A stretch of 64,000 bases of DNA from Symbiodinium natans (GCA_905221605.1 CAJNDS010001112.1:1650972-1714971); one strand, 5' to 3'. Shown: positions 33,036-43,888, counted from the first letter of the stretch. Notes: a model not told the origin generated them from the sequence alone. Program-made: numbers and translations.

Positions 33036-33130
33036 GCCTCGAAGGTCCTTGACCTTCGTCGAGCGCCGGCTCCTCCGACACCTGGGCCGTCGGGACTTGG
33101 ACACCGCTGCTTCAGAGCTACCTGCCGGGC
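33036..33130 (+). CDS. Unassigned exon candidate after the PPR repeats
   Basis: GC-rich and open in two frames after cgaag. One reads VLDLRRAPAPPTPGPSGLG and is in phase with the previous exon; another reads FVERRLLRHLGRRDLDTAAS. The frame cannot be chosen without a transcript. Confidence 0.35.
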
Positions 33131-33602
33131 ATGTTAAAGGTTGGCCTTTGGGACATTGTCATATTTTCCCTTATTTAGGTTTATAAGGGGCCCAATATAT
33201 ATATATATATACACACAGTTTTCAAAGGGTTTAAAGGCCAACCCACCCAGAAATCTTAAGGTGCAGTTCAGGGCTGGACCTTGGGACCTTCTTAGGCCTT
33301 TGTGCCACAGGTCTATGCTGGAGCCCTCAACGACTTTCGGGCTTTCAAGGGTTTTAGGAGGTGCGTGGATCCTTTTTGGTAGCTTGCGGTGCCTGTCTGC
33401 TACTTGTCCCACCAGACATTGTCTGGCGGGGTTCTGGCTCGGGGCATCTCACCGAATCCCGGAATCCTGAAACCCCTATTGACCCTAAACGTCGAAACCC
33501 TGAATCCTAAAATTCTCTAGATTAAGCCCCTAAACCCCTACACCCTAAGCCCCTACACCCTAGAAAGCCTAAACCCTCATCGCTGAGCGACTCACAGGCT
33601 GC

Positions 33603-33654
33603 TGCGATTGTCGGGTGCTTGGCGGCGGGCGTCTCGACTGACTCCACTGCAGGG
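33603..33654 (+). CDS. Unassigned exon candidate (AAAIVGCLAAGVS)
   Basis: AAAIVGCLAAGVSTDSTA around a cag acceptor; ends before gggcgtgg. Position suggests a linker between the PPR array and the methyltransferase domain. Confidence 0.35.
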
Positions 33655-33664
33655 GCGTGGTGAC

Positions 33665-33737
33665 GGTTTAGGGTTTAGGGTTTAGGGTTTAGGGTTTAGG
33701 GTTTAGGGTTTAGGGTTTAGGGTTTAGGGTTTAGGGT
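33665..33737. repeat. TTTAGGG array
   Basis: Ten perfect heptamers directly behind an exon candidate. Confidence 0.97.
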
Positions 33738-33923
33738 GGTGTTGGGGGCACTTAGGGAAGTTTAGAGCTCAAAATATCAGGAAATTTGAGGCTTGGAGTC
33801 CTTCAAGCTGTCGGTAGACTCCTAACCCAACACCCCAAATGTTGCTGTTCCCTGCAATGTAGTTGCTGAGAGGATCCCCTTAAACCCTAAACCCTAAACC
33901 CTAAACCGATGGATCCGGTTCAG

Positions 33924-34018
33924 CTCCCGAGGATCGATTTCCCCTGGCTGCCGCCAGGGCGGCATTGCAGGCGCCAGCCGCGGCGGCATCGGCGAGGAGC
34001 CAACGGGAAGATTCCAGA
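33924..34018 (+). CDS. Unassigned Ala-rich exon candidate
   Basis: After ttcag reads PEDRFPLAAARAALQAPAAA, then ASARSQRED. Alanine-rich and GC-rich between two telomere-type arrays; a likely linker. Ends uncertain. Confidence 0.4.
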
Positions 34019-34268
34019 CACGAGGGTTGAGGGTTTAGGGTTTAGGGCAGTTTTAGGGTTTAGGGTTAAGGCTGATTCTGATACAGTTTAAGGTTCTGGG
34101 CTTCTTTGGGTCGGGGGGATCAGAGCACATTTGCGGCTTAGGGTCTAGGATTTGGCAGCTGGCAAACTCCGCGATGCTATATGACGGCCGTTCGACTTTC
34201 CCACTTGTGCTGCCAGACACATGCGCCAAACCTCCAGACCCTGCTTCTTGAGGAGCTACCATCGGGAA

Positions 34269-34330
34269 GTAGGGCTCCTTCGCAAAGTCTTTGACGAGGC
34301 GCGGGCGTCCAACCTTCGAACGTTCGAAAA
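34269..34330 (+). CDS. Unassigned exon candidate (GLLRKVFDEARASN)
   Basis: GLLRKVFDEARASNLRTFEK after gggaag. Helical; could be the last half repeat or the start of the methyltransferase N-terminal helix. Boundaries uncertain. Confidence 0.4.
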
Positions 34331-34759
34331 GCCCTATTTGGGTGCTGAGTACTTAACCTTCAACTAGGGGGCTGGGTACTGCAGGCCCCGAAAGCCTAAG
34401 ATTAACCTAGGGAAATGTTAGGATTCTGAGCTATTTTAACCCGAAACTCCAATCGCCTATTTAAAAAAACCCTGTTTTAAAACCCTGTAAACACCCTGCA
34501 ACAACCCTATAGGCCCAAGGGCCCCCTCAAGGCCTATCCCAGTGTTATCCCAGCATTTCTAGGGCTTCGGGGTCTTCGGGTGTAGCCTGTGTGAGAGGAA
34601 CCGTAACCGACTTCGAGTCCCCAAGTCCAAGCGCCCTCAACCCTAAACCCTAAACCCTGAACCCTGAACCCTGAACCCTAAACCCTAAACCCTAGACCCT
34701 AAACCCTAAACCCTAAACCCTAAGTCCAAGCGCTTTCCCCGAAGTCTCTCTAGGCTCAG

Positions 34760-34807
34760 CCTGGCGATGTGGAGGCCATCGTGCAGACCCTGGACCACTT
34801 CGGTGAG
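34760..34807 (+). CDS. COMT-like exon 1 (PGDVEAIVQTLDHFGE)
   Basis: Sixteen codons after ctcag. The donor reads gacctt and the next exon starts GACCTG, so GACCT is repeated at both intron ends. Aligns with the PxSVLEAIDTYC region of COMT. Confidence 0.8.
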
Positions 34808-34849
34808 GACCTTTTTGGGGGGCAAAGGAACCCTAAAACCGGGGTTTAG

Positions 34850-34884
34850 GTGTTTTTTTTTTTTTTTTTTGGGGGGGGGGGGGG
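34850..34884. repeat. Poly-T followed by poly-G
   Basis: About 19 T then 15 G in the COMT intron; other G or C homopolymers lie at 1131-1146, 11796-11814, 21319-21342, 21637-21655, 28612-28631, 29203-29221 and 41766-41787. Confidence 0.95.
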
Positions 34885-35487
34885 GTTGGGGTTTAGGGTT
34901 AAGGGTTTAGGGATTTAGGGGTTTAGGGGGATTTTTGCTTACGTAAAATTAACCCAAGAGGATATTCAAAATCATATGTTTATTAGCGTTCTAAGGGGAG
35001 TATAGTTTGGGGCGGCCAAAGGAACCAAACGGGGGTTCAGGGATTCAGGGGCTTTGGGGTTTTGGGGGTTTTGGGGTTTCGGGTTTAGGGATTTAGGGGT
35101 TTAGGGACTTAGGGGGGCAAGGGTTTCGGGATGGCCCACCGCCCCTGTTGGCAGCCGTCGTTTCCACATGTACATGGGGGTTTCCGAAGCTAGGGCTACC
35201 TCATTGGGGTCCTTATTATATGGGGATCCTACTATTGGGGGTCTAAAGGGTTCCGTTTGTTCGTAATTTCCTCACCAGCTTAAAAGAGACCCCCTACACA
35301 CCCCTAACCTCCTAGCCCTGTAGGTTTAGGGCTCAGGGTTTAGGGTTTAGGGATAAACCCCAAGAACCCTAAACCCCAACCCCTAACCCCTAACCCCTAA
35401 CCCCTAAACCCTAAACCCTAAACCCTAAACCCTAACCCCTAACCCCTAACCCCTAACCCCTAAACCCTAAACCCTATTGAATCGCAG

Positions 35488-35549
35488 GACCTGGAGTGGG
35501 CGAAATTCGCCGGGAAAAGCAAGGGCAAGGCCATCGTGGCGGCCCTCTG
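35488..35549 (+). CDS. COMT-like exon 2 (DLEWAKFAGKSKGKA)
   Basis: DLEWAKFAGKSKGKAIVAAL after gcag, matching EWAMNVGxAKG of COMT. A TGA follows AAL, but the methyltransferase continues downstream, so the exon most likely ends earlier at a gt or gc inside 35533-35545. Confidence 0.78.
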
Positions 35550-35734
35550 ATGCTGGGACTTCCTTTGGCTTCGTAGTAGAGTAGGTGGGGTTTGGGGTTT
35601 AGGGTTTAGGGTTTAGGGTTTAGGTTTAGGGTTTAGGGTTTAGGGTTTAGGGTTTAGGGTACCTTTTTGGGGTATGATAATCCCCAAGGTTAACCTTTGG
35701 CTTTCTAGGCCACTGGACAACAAAGTTGGTGAAT

Positions 35735-35925
35735 TCCTCCCTCTTATCCTTCCAGGGACCTGAGTCGTTGGGGTCCTTCGGGGCTCTAGTACCCCAAGCA
35801 TTTGGTTCCTGGAAGGATAGGTTTGGTGATCCCTATAGAACCCCTCAACTTTAGCCGAGAATAGACCCTCATATAGTAGGATTCCCTTGGAATAAGCACC
35901 CCAAAAGGGTACCCCGACTCTCGGA
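35735..35925. mobile_element. Palindromic element in COMT intron
   Basis: Inverted arms cttatccttccagggacc / ggttcctggaaggatag plus a partial outer ccctat / atagggg structure, about 190 bp. Confidence 0.55.
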
Positions 35926-36034
35926 AAACCCCCTAAACCCTAAACCCTAAACCCTAAACAACCCTGGCCTGGGTCCCCATGCGGCTGTTGTCTCTCAGAG
36001 TGCGCCTCTCTCTTTTGATTCATGTTCCCCAGAG

Positions 36035-36085
36035 GTGGCGCCGCACCATCAAAAGCCGCATCGAGCCCCAGGCAGCAGTTGGGCT
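36035..36085 (+). CDS. COMT-like exon 3 candidate (TIKSRIEP)
   Basis: After ccagag reads WRRTIKSRIEPQ. It occupies the place of the helix before motif I (VIREYSPSLVLELG). Phase with its neighbours was not resolved. Confidence 0.45.
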
Positions 36086-36262
36086 TCGGGTTGAGGGTTT
36101 AGGGTTTAGGGTTTAGGGTTTACACCTTCGGGTTGCAAGCTGACTTGCAGTTGGGCTTTGGGGTGAGGGTTTAGGGTTTAGGGTTTACAGTAGGGTTTAG
36201 GGTTTAGGGTTTAGGGTCTAGGGTTTTATCACCGTTTGCAAGCTGACTTGGCTTTGGCTTAA

Positions 36263-36383
36263 GGCTCTGGGTCTTGGAGTACTGTACTTGAATACTTTTT
36301 TTGGTTCTGGGTTCCTATTATAGCTACTTCTGCCTAGAATGTATATACCTTTTTTTCCAGGGTCTACTCCAAAGCTAAGGGCT
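36263..36383. mobile_element. Intron element, family J
   Basis: tgggtcttggagtactgtac ... ccagggtctactccaaagct with ttggttctgggttcctatta in the core. Almost identical to 45469-45578. Confidence 0.75.
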
Positions 36384-36532
36384 GCGTGACTTCCTTGCAA
36401 GCCACTGGCTTCGTCCTGGTTGAGTCACTACAGACCATCGATTTAACAAAAAGGGTTCGGCTTTGCTTTCATCACACGGTTGGGGGAGCTTTAAACCCTA
36501 AACCCTAAACCCTAAACCCCAAACCCGAACAG

Positions 36533-36623
36533 GAATCTGGGCATCCTCGAGATCGGCACCTACTGTGGCAACTCCGCGCTGCGCCTGGCCGCGGCCCTGC
36601 CCGGCGTCCCGCTCACGTCTTTG
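36533..36623 (+). CDS. COMT-like exon 4, SAM motif I
   Basis: NLGILEIGTYCGNSALRLAA, then ALPGVPLTSL. VLEIGTYCGYSxLRxA is the SAM-binding motif I of COMT/CCoAOMT-type methyltransferases. The donor is gagcgc; the next exon starts GAGCTC. Confidence 0.93.
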
Positions 36624-36889
36624 GAGCGCCGTTTAGGGTTTCGGGTTTAGTTTAGGGTTTAGGGTTTAGGGGTTTTAAGGGTTTTTTTCAAGGGTTGTTA
36701 AAGGGTTTAGAAGGGTTTTTTAAGAAGGGGTTATATGGGTTTATAAGGGTTGGTAAACCCCCTACACCCCCAAACCCCCCAAACCCCCTAAACCCCCTAA
36801 ACCCCCTAATCGCCCTAAACCCCCTAAACACCCTAAACCCCCTAAACCCCTTAAACCCTAAACCCCCACCGGCGGCATCTGCACCGGAG

Positions 36890-36921
36890 GAGCTCGATCC
36901 TGTCTGTGTTGCCGTGGCCAG
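36890..36921 (+). CDS. COMT-like exon 5 (ELDPVCVAVA)
   Basis: ELDPVCVAVA plus AG after cggag. Joined to exon 4 it gives TSLELDPVCVAVAR, matching the xTxExxPxxxxxAR strand-helix after motif I. gc donor. Confidence 0.78.
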
Positions 36922-36949
36922 GCCTCGCTGACGTTTTTCTTTTTTGGCT

Positions 36950-37047
36950 GGTTGTCAAAATTATTGTCCCTTTGGGGTACCCTAGAAGCTAGGTGCCACA
37001 CTATAACAGGGATCCATAAACGGGACCATGATTTTTCCAACCCATGT
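36950..37047. mobile_element. Inverted-repeat element, family G
   Basis: ggttgtcaaaattattgtcc and gggaccatgatttttccaac ends, with ctagaagctagg in the middle. Confidence 0.65.
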
Positions 37048-38061
37048 GATGGATGCGACACCCCATAAACGCCCAGAAAGGCCCTAAAAGCCCTATAAAC
37101 CCTGTAAACCCGAAAAAACCCATAAACCCCGTAAACCCTAAAAAACCCTATAAACCCTGCAAAGCGTGAAGGAGCGCAAGGCACAGAGAACAGCAACGGT
37201 TTACCTGACAAACGCCCATTTGCAGGCTACTCAAGGAAAGCCCGAAAACCCCTACAAAACCCCAAAAACCCTTTAAAAAGCCCCTAGACCTATAGACCCT
37301 ACAAACCCTGTAAACCCTATAAACCCCCATCCTAAACCCTAAGCCCTAAGCCCTAAACCCTAAACCCTAAACCCTAGACCCTAAACCCTAAACCCTAAAC
37401 CCTAAACCCTAAACCCTAAACCCTCCCCCTCCGAAGTAGGTGCCTCCTTGGCTTTGCGGGGCTGAGCGCCCGAGCTCCCCGGGCAGAGAGTGGAGGCTAT
37501 AGAGGGAAGCTCCCCTAGGTGTATGGTTCAGGGTTTGGGGTTTAGGGTTTGGGGTTTAGGGTTTAGGGTTTGGGGTTTAGGGTTTTAGGGTTTAGGTTTT
37601 TAGGGTTGCAGGGCTTAGGGTTAAGTAGAAGTCCGGCTGCAGAAAGGGTTCGGTAGAGAGGCGCTCCTTGCAAAGGGTTCAGTCGAGTTTTGTGTGGAGG
37701 TTTGGAGGGTTTCGGCCTAGGGGTTTAGGGTTGATGTGTCTTTTTTTGAATTTGCTGGCCCGATATATTTCTGGCCATATAATCTCTTTACAACACCATG
37801 TAGCCCGCCGATTTATGGGGGGCGCAGATTCGCAAATCGCGGGCCTGATCTTTGCGTTACAAAAGTTAAATGAGCATGAATATAAATAGAAGTATGACTC
37901 AGGCTACCATTATTCTGGTCATCATAAATTTGTAATCGTTTGTAAGTCACCCAGCCGAAGTTAGTATAGAAAGTGCGGCTGCGGCTTCGTGGGTTTGAGG
38001 GCGTCTGAGGGCTTATCGGCATACGGGTCGGGTTAGGGCGAGCGGTTTGGGCTGTAAGGAC

Positions 38062-38275
38062 TTTCTAAGGGTAGCTATATGGTCCCTTACCTTCTGTAAA
38101 GGGTTCTGAAGTATGGTCCCTTGAGTTTTGCTGAAGGAGTTGTTATACGCTAGAGTCCTACTAGATACTAGAATCCCGTTTGATCGATGTCTTGTTTGGG
38201 TTTCACTGAAGGGGTATATAAAGGGGTGCCCATTGAAGGGTCCATACTAAGGGGCCATGTAGCTACTCATAGCGA
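38062..38275. mobile_element. Inverted-repeat element, family L
   Basis: agggtagctatatggtccct near the left and aggggccatgtagctactc near the right, inner ggttctgaagtatggtccct / aagggtccatact. Similar sequence at 54717-54875 and a partial copy at 13203-13300. Confidence 0.65.
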
Positions 38276-38559
38276 CTTGGGGAGGGGGCAGGGGCCTTGG
38301 GGCATGGTGCACAAGTTTGGTTTAGGGTTTAGGGTTTGGGGTTTAGGGTTTAGGTTTTAGGGTTTAGGGTTTAGGGTTTAAATTTAGGGGGATCGTGCGC
38401 TCCTGCTCGCAGGGCGGCCCCGAGGCTAGGTAAAATGACAGGCTGAATTCTAGGGCCGTGGGTATAGGCTGTGGCTTCTATAATCCCTGAGCAAAAGTTC
38501 GCGTGGTATTAAAGGGGGCCCTTATGGGCCCTTAACCCTGAGAATCCCTCAAAGCCCTA

Positions 38560-38785
38560 AACAAATGGGGGGTTAAAGAAAATTAGGGGTGCCTTATTGG
38601 GGTCCTAATTCTGAGGGAATCCTAGTACTTGGGGGTCCACATGGGCATCTCCGAAAGTCGGTGTACTCCTTTTATACCCCAAATGGAATAGCATCCCCGT
38701 AAAGGGATCCCCAATCCCCAACAATGGGTACCCCTATTTTCCGTAACCCCCATATTGGGGTCCCATACTTTCGTAAACCCGCATA
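38560..38785. mobile_element. Inverted-repeat element, family D
   Basis: aggggtgccttattggggtc and gggaatcctagtacttgg at the left, with cccctattttccgtaaccc at the right. Related copies at about 775-845, 1136-1232, 35180-35275 and 49772-49875. Confidence 0.55.
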
Positions 38786-38849
38786 TATCACTACATAAAC
38801 CCTAAGCCCCTAAAACCCTAAACCCTAAACCCTAAACCCTAACATCCAG

Positions 38850-38913
38850 CCCACGAGGTTCAGGTGTGGACCGGCCACAGTCGCCTGCTCCTTCCGACCT
38901 TGAAATCGCGGCT
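38850..38913 (+). CDS. COMT-like exon 6 (VQVWTGHSRLLLPTL)
   Basis: HEVQVWTGHSRLLLPTLKSR after ccag, matching VTILNGASQDLIPQL of COMT. Ends at a gc donor. It lies 1.9 kb after the previous exon. Confidence 0.75.
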
Positions 38914-40242
38914 GCAGCCGGCAGGGGATTCGGAGCAGCCAGGCGACTATTTGATGATTTTAGGGTTTAGGGTTTAGGGTTTAGGGTTTGATGATTTTAG
39001 GGTTTAGGGTATAGGGTTGCTGGCTACTGGCTAGCCTTTCAGTGAAGTGGCAAGAAAGGGTTGAGGGCTTAGGGTTTTTAAAGTTTAGGGTGTAGACGGT
39101 TCTTCGCACTCAGGAGTCAGGGAAGTCGCTACCCTACGCCCTGCATTGTTATAGTTCCTGGTCCCTTGAGAGGTACCCCAGGTTCGGTTCCTAAGACCAA
39201 CATTCCCGCACAGGAGCCCGTCGGCAAGAAGGGTTCCTGATGCACGCAGGGAAGGGTACCCATGCCAAACTAGCTATACACTAAACCCCTAAGTTAAAAG
39301 CCTCGTAGCTAGGGTGTTGCGGAAAGTTGCCTGCACTTGTAGATGGAATGACCCAGACAAGGATGGCTGCGTTTCAAGGGCTTAGGGTTGTTTAGGGTAA
39401 GTTTAGGGCGCTCAGTCTAAAACCTAGGTGTTGTTGTTCCAGGGCACAGCTGAGGATCGCGGCAACCAACCCTGGCTTTTGCAAATCCTAAACCTGCAAA
39501 CCGGCCACATGAAAGCGAGCGAAACCAGAAACCCCGAGCAAAGCCTTGTGGAAGCTTTAGTGTCTTTGAAAAAATCCTCCCTAAACCCTACACCATCCTA
39601 AACCTTAACCATGAGCTCTAGCCCTAAACCCTAAACCCGCTCACCATGTTGCTGATCCGAGATCTTGGCGCTTCGGCGCCCTGCTCGTGGATCGCTGGGG
39701 CACAGAGTATGAGACTCTGCAGTGGGTTAAATAATTGGGGCCTGTGTGGGCGTTGATGCTGTTTGTTGTTGGTGCACGTCTTTGAAGCTGCTCCAAGAAA
39801 AGAAGGGGCCCAGACGCTCCGTGGATGTTGTTGCTGTGTGTTCCCGACGTTCTGCACAGCCTCAGTCCTGTCAATTTCAGAAGTTTCGCCTCTTGCACTT
39901 ATATAATAGGTCAACTGAGGAGTTGTTTAAGGAGGTCGGCTTTGCCACGCTTTGCACGCAAGGACGAAGATTTGGATTTGGTGGAACAGCATCAGCTGCT
40001 GCTCGAAGCTTGCATCGAAACTGTCGATGAAGAAGATCTCCCAGTCCCTGCTTCTTTCACGCCTTCCAAAACTAGGGTTTAGGGTTTAGGGCCTAGGGTT
40101 TAGGGTTTAGGGTTTAGGGTTTAGGGTTTAGGGTTTAAGGTTTACAACGGCATCATGTATGGTTCAGGTCTTGGATGGAGCGGTTGCTAAGGGCCAGCGG
40201 TGTCCGGTGCATTGCATCGAAGCCTGAATACGAAGAGTCTTA

Positions 40243-40420
40243 CCCTAAGGGTCCATGTACCCATATAGTTTATATTTGGGCCCTAAAGCTACGATCTGGG
40301 AACCCCTTTTCAGGCCCAAGTATATGCCTTTCCGTTTTTATATGAGGCTCTGAGGAGTGGCATGCACAGCCTTCCGGTATGCCATAGTATATGCTATATA
40401 GGTACATGGACCCTTAGGGT
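40243..40420. mobile_element. Family C element with internal insertion
   Basis: ccctaagggtccatgtaccc at the left, ggtacatggacccttagggt at the right. An extra segment of about 70 bp lies in the right arm, flanked by repeated tatgcc-type sequence. Confidence 0.7.
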
Positions 40421-42035
40421 TAGAGACGATCAAGCCTGCGAGGAAAGGCAAGGTTAGGATGAGTATGTTCCGTCTGGTCGGAACATTCTTTAACCCTAAG
40501 CCCTCAGCCCTCCCGAATCCCTAAAACGGGGTATGCTAGGAATAGTTATGGCAACTGCTGCTCCTAGGACGAACAGCCAGACTCATTTCTTAGTAGCTGA
40601 AAAAGGTCACTGTTGTCTGAGCCTAGGAAAATGGCGGCTTGATTGTGGCAGACAATGTGCTTTCCACTGCGGCGGCACAGTACCTGTGGAGGCAGTGGTG
40701 CCAAGCACTAGTAGACATCAGTGGGCGCAAGCTTCAGGACCTTCAGCCCTAAACCCAAGACCCCAACCCTAAACTTGAAGACCTCTGAAGACCTACACAG
40801 CGCTGTTCAGCCTATGGTCACTACTCAGAATGATAACAGGGTTAAGAGTTTAGTTCGAAGGTCCCCCTCATGTACTGCCTAGAATTGTCAGATCCTCAAT
40901 AGGTGAAGCCGCCGAAGTCACCCAAAAGGGCGCCCACATATTTGGCAGCCAGCTTTTTCTGCTGATGTATATGGGTATGTAGATATATATATATATATAG
41001 ATAGATAGATATAGATAGACATACATATATATATATATATGGTGTGAGCGGTTCCATTCATGGGTATGTATTTGTCTATGTAAATATAGTGAGTTTTGTG
41101 CATGTACGTGGGGTTGTTCTCAATCAAGGTGCCTTCCCCCCCCACCCTCCCCCCCACCCTTCCCTGCGAAAAGGGAGCCCTGAGTTCACCCGGGAAATAC
41201 GTTCACTCGAAAAAAGGGATCCCTTTTTGGTCTTGCATTGAGGGGGGGGGGGGTATCACAAAGGCAAAAGGGTTTTGTTTAGAGCTTCGGGGAAGGAGAT
41301 TAAGGGGCCTCGACAAGATTTGAAGCCCTAAACCCTAAACCCTAAACCGAGACAGGACCTCGGCGCTTGCAGGCGGCATGCCGGAAGGCTGCGGAGGCAG
41401 GTGGCGCGACAAACCGAAGCTGAAGGGAGTCGGAAGGAGGGCAACTGAGAGCGAGAGGGAGAGAAAGCTAACAGCGCACTGCTCTGGAATGTAGGCCTCC
41501 AGCGAGCCAGTACATTGCAATCATTCATTCATTCCAGGCCGTTCTTAAAGACCCACAGACATCGTGTAGACTTCGTGTATAAGGGGTAGGCAGAGGATCC
41601 CAACACCAAACCCGCACACTCACAACTCGTCTGTTCATCCTTTTCGAAACATGTCAGGCCCTGGCGGCATGGCCTTGTGCTACACTTCGCAGGCTTGTCT
41701 GTAGCGGGCAGCTGCAGAATACGTCCGGCTGACTCTACTCCCCTGGGCGCCTAAAACCCAACTAACCCCCCCCCCCCCCCCCCCCCTTCTTTCGGATCAG
41801 GGCCTTATTGAACGCATTCACAATGAATGACTATTAATTAAGGCCCTAAACCCTAAACCCTACACCCAAAACCCTAAAACCCTAAACCCTAAACCCTCAA
41901 CCCTCAACCCTAAACCCTAAACCCTACCATCCCTCATGTCGGCGCGCAGGTTGTGTCAGTGCAGGAAGTGGCCGACAGTTCTCAGGACGATCGGGGCTCA
42001 AGCGGCTTAGACAGATCGGAGGCGGCTGCCGAAAG

Positions 42036-42140
42036 CCCAAAGAGCCCCATACCCCTCAAGTAAGGAATATACCTTAAATCATATATTGAGGATCATATAA
42101 ATTCAGCAATATGCCCTAACTGAGGGATATTGGGCAATTT
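42036..42140. mobile_element. Inverted-repeat element, family A (decayed right end)
   Basis: cccaaagagccccatacccc at the left; the right end reads gagggatattgggcaattta, so the terminal ctctttggg is mutated. Confidence 0.65.
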
Positions 42141-42587
42141 AGGAGCCTGTTTCTGTTATCGGGAGTCAAGACAGATCTGCCTTCTTGCACGTGCCAGTTT
42201 CTGGCCCGAAGGTGCGCGCAAGGCAAAAGCAGCAAGCATCACAGCTGATCTCCTGTGGGGTATACGGAGCTGCAGCGATAGAACTGAAGATTCTCTGGCA
42301 CCGTTTTTGTTGTTGAGACGCCCGGGGGTAGCCTGGGCGAGAAAGCGAGCCTCATGACAAGAACCGACATTCGTCTTTTTCTCTTATTTGGTGTCAAAGG
42401 ATCATGTTTAGGAGCCTTTTTCGAGGGTTTTAAGGACCAGCCTAGTTTGCCATATGTTTGATTGCCCTTCCTTGCCTCCTGACAACCCTAAACCCTAAAC
42501 CCTAAACCCTAAACCCTAAACCCTAAACCCCAGAAACTTTCACATGAATATCGCCTATCAACCCTCTTGGGGCCCCTGTTTAGAGCC

Positions 42588-43304
42588 ATGGCGCCGGGGT
42601 GTGTGAATGCACGTCTGGTACACGTGTGCTTCTGCACCTTCCTGGCCATCATCAGCGCCCTGCTCGGCCTAGGGGCCTTCGTCTGCGTGATGTTCGACTC
42701 CTGGCAGCCCAGTGGTACCCTTTATCTAGAAGTAAGCAACAAAAATAACAGCTGCCTTCATTTTTCAATATGGTTACTGGGCTACCATCAGGACTTCTTC
42801 GTCAAAATCTCGGCTTTTGCCGTTCTCGGTGGCCTGGTGACCTTCTTGGGCTCATCCGGGTGGCTCCTTGCGTTGCAGGCTCCAGCAGGCATGGCGCTCA
42901 CGGGGCTGCCAGCACCTGTTGCATCACACTGCCGCTGCATGAGGATTTGGGCGCCCTCTTCCTTCGAGGCGTTGAAGCTGGAGAGTCCGCAGTTTCGGGT
43001 CTTCGCGTGCCAGCGCAAGGCTGCATCAGAGCTGTCAGCCATGGCAATCGAGCCTTCTCTGTCGACAATCCGTGCCGCCTGGGTGCAGCCTCATGACACT
43101 TGCTGTTGCTGCTTGGCAGCTTTCGAGGAGGAAAGCGCAGTTGCCGTCCTGCCGTGCGGGCATGTCTTCCACGAAGACTGCATTGTGGCATGGTCATTGA
43201 CACCATCGGACATGTCAGGTTCGTGTCCCGTGTGCCGACGCCACTTCGGGGCATCCCAGACAGAAAGCTGTGAAGTTTTATTCGAGGCGCTGCGAGCAGC
43301 TTGA
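42588..43304 (+). CDS. Membrane RING-H2 finger protein, 238 aa
   Basis: A single uninterrupted reading frame, unlike everything around it. Start: ATG at 42588 in gagccATGG. Two hydrophobic segments (residues about 10-36 and 72-97) suggest two transmembrane helices. The C-terminal RING-H2 domain has C172-x2-C175, C190-x-H192, H195-x2-C198 and C213-x2-C216, the complete C3H2C3 zinc ligand set. Such proteins are E3 ubiquitin ligases that bind an E2 through the RING; substrate unknown. It lies inside the giant OGDH intron, same strand, about 20 bp after a CCCTAAA array ends. The 60-nt stretch 42732-42791 starts gtaagc, ends catcag, is AT-rich and a multiple of three, so it could be a small in-frame intron removing 20 residues. 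Stop TGA at 43302-43304. Confidence 0.85.
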   Translation: MAPGCVNARLVHVCFCTFLAIISALLGLGAFVCVMFDSWQPSGTLYLEVSNKNNSCLHFSIWLLGYHQDFFVKISAFAVLGGLVTFLGSSGWLLALQAPAGMALTGLPAPVASHCRCMRIWAPSSFEALKLESPQFRVFACQRKAASELSAMAIEPSLSTIRAAWVQPHDTCCCCLAAFEEESAVAVLPCGHVFHEDCIVAWSLTPSDMSGSCPVCRRHFGASQTESCEVLFEALRAA

Positions 43305-43336
43305 GGCCTGTTGGGGGTGGTGCGCCCATCACACTC

Positions 43337-43430
43337 CCAAAGAGCCCCATACTCCTGAAACCAGGGAGTAGATTCCTTAATTTATATGATCCTAATATCT
43401 AATTTCGGGCATAATTATTCCTTAGGGCTG
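43337..43430. mobile_element. Partial family A element behind the RING gene
   Basis: cccaaagagccccatactcc at the left, then gattccttaatttatatgat; the right end is degraded. It starts 33 bp after the stop codon. Confidence 0.5.
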
Positions 43431-43715
43431 AAAGTCCGAAGCAAACATCCGCCAGGCCTTGCGCCAGAGGATGGCATTGACTCACCAGTCGACACGCAGA
43501 TCTTGCGCCAACAGCGCATGCGAGCTGCCCCACCTTGTTCAGACCTGATCCCCTAAACCCGCCGAACGCCCCAGCATACCTAGAGTAACCGGCATACACC
43601 CCTTAAAAGCTTCCTAATCGTCAGGATGTAGAGCCAACTTTCCCTAGACCCTAAACACGCAGCAGGAACCCTAAACCCTTGGAAGTCCTCTTAAGCCTTT
43701 GCAGATCCGACGCTG

Positions 43716-43888
43716 CCCAAAGGGCCCAGTACTCACTAATTGAGGAATCTACCTCAAATCATATATTCAGGATCCCCATATAAATTTCAGGATACCTTAG
43801 ATCAGATTGAGGATCCCTATATACATTTAAGGAATAACCCTAAACCCTAAACCCTAAACCCTAGCTAAGGGATATTGGGCTCTTTGGG
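43716..43888. mobile_element. Family A element carrying a telomere-type array
   Basis: cccaaagggcccagtactca at the left, ggatattgggctctttggg at the right. A CCCTAAA array sits in the right arm, and the inner arm is duplicated. Confidence 0.8.

Larger units (their letters stand above)
34760..38913 (+). other. Catechol-O-methyltransferase-like domain, at least 6 exons
   Basis: Gene-level entry. Exons join to a COMT-family order: PGDVEAIVQTLDHFGE, DLEWAKFAGKSKGKA, a TIKSRI piece, LGILEIGTYCGNSALRLA, TSL-ELDPVCVAVA and VQVWTGHSRLLLPTL. These match the mammalian COMT segments for xAIDxxxxxxEWAMNVGxAKG, LELGAYCGYSAVRMA (SAM-binding motif I), xxxMNPxYAAI and VxxxxGxSxDLIPQL. Family members transfer methyl from SAM to catechol-type oxygens. 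The C-terminal half (LDHWKD, ADN motifs) was not found with confidence. PPR proteins joined to O-methyltransferase-like domains are plausible in dinoflagellates; co-transcription with the PPR exons is inferred from order and strand only. Confidence 0.72.
38914..42587 (+). other. Region between the COMT exon 6 and the RING gene
   Basis: No exon identified with confidence. It contains telomere-type arrays (38960, 40075-40140, 41325, 41845-41925), an interrupted family C element (40243-40420), a TA/GATA microsatellite (40980-41040), poly-C (41766-41787), a family A element (42036-42140) and several open frames with no recognisable domain. An exon-like frame VVSVQEVADSSQDDRGSSGL (41950-42030) follows a cag. 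Confidence 0.45.

Noticed and set aside
35488-35549. TGA after KAIVAAL as the true end of a gene
   Set aside because: The next exons continue the COMT fold (motif I) on the same strand, so a splice donor before the TGA is more likely.
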